Source of the DNA: Leptolyngbyaceae cyanobacterium M65_K2018_010
GTDB lineage: Bacteria > Cyanobacteriota > Cyanobacteriia > Phormidesmidales > Phormidesmidaceae
DNA length: 6,550 nucleotides
Direction of reading: 5' to 3'
Assembly: GCA_015295885.1 (NCBI GenBank)
Contig: DVEE01000511.1
Location: 1 to 6,550 of the forward strand
Within the stretch, counting starts at the first letter, position 1; each line of letters opens with the position of its first letter. This document shows positions 6,441 through 6,550 of the stretch, one piece after another. The position numbers and the translations under genes are program-made. The notes beneath the pieces were generated by a model. The model saw nothing but the letters and a program-made list of their open reading frames with translations, was not told the origin of the DNA and did no database searches.

Positions 6441-6542
6441 ATGGGGCGTCGTCTGACTCTAGTCTCACATCTGAGTACTGAGGAACTGGAACACCGCCTT
6501 CCATTGGTGGGAGACTTTTCAAGCCTAACTGTGGCTGTTTAA
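6441..6542 (+). pseudogene. Degenerate N-terminal fragment of an IS630-family transposase
   Basis: The ATG at 6441 gives MGRRLTLVSHLSTEELEHR, which matches the usual beginning of cyanobacterial IS630-family transposases (M-[GS]-R-[RK]-L-T-x-V-x-H-L-[ST]-x-E-E-L-E-x-R). After about 19 residues the similarity ends (LPLVGDFSSLTVAV) and a TAA follows at 6540-6542, giving only 33 residues. The helix-turn-helix and DDE catalytic domain are absent in this frame. They may resume in another frame beyond the window, but what is seen is a broken remnant. It marks the right border of the nrt cluster as a site of transposition. Confidence 0.55.
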
Positions 6543-6550
6543 GCGGACTT

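Overview
The window joins two unrelated pieces of bacterial DNA at about position 2290-2330. The right part (about 2331-6228) is clearly cyanobacterial. It carries consecutive genes for an ABC importer of the NrtABCD nitrate/nitrite family: permease NrtB, hybrid ATPase NrtC with a fused substrate-binding-like domain, and ATPase NrtD. The HIP1 octamer GCGATCGC, typical of many cyanobacteria, occurs six times in the window, on both sides of the join. The organism is therefore probably a cyanobacterium. The left part looks more GC-rich (not computed) and could be a horizontally acquired defence island or a mis-joined contig from another organism.

Left region (1-2291): three tightly packed plus-strand genes, all damaged or incomplete. 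The first is the C-terminal end of a large protein resembling BREX P-loop ATPases (BrxC/PglY or DUF6079-like). Two bases later comes a protein of about 274 codons, interrupted by a one-base frameshift in a run of seven T. Its distal half carries an R-N-x3-H motif typical of HEPN ribonucleases. Thirteen bases further on is the N-terminal part of a PglX-type adenine methyltransferase. It is cut off before its SAM-binding and catalytic motifs. This order (P-loop ATPase, HEPN protein, PglX methylase) looks like part of a BREX or BREX/DISARM-related phage-defence operon, and the HEPN gene is its least familiar member.

Join (about 2289-2330): the methyltransferase frame runs into a C-rich imperfect inverted repeat resembling dispersed intergenic repeats. 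About 80 bases later nrtB starts, without the nrtA gene that normally precedes it. A real repeat-mediated rearrangement and an assembly chimera are both possible.

Right region (2407-6228): nrtB, nrtC and nrtD are intact and co-directional, separated by about 70-base gaps. NrtB would form the membrane channel, NrtC and NrtD the ATPase pair, and the NrtC C-terminal domain a regulatory sensor. The periplasmic binding protein (NrtA) is absent from the window, and no nitrate reductase gene follows. The paralogous bicarbonate transporter CmpBCD has the same architecture and is the main alternative.

Right end (6229-6550): no intact gene. It contains a perfect 12-base palindrome and a short fragment resembling the N-terminus of an IS630-family transposase that loses similarity and stops after 33 codons.
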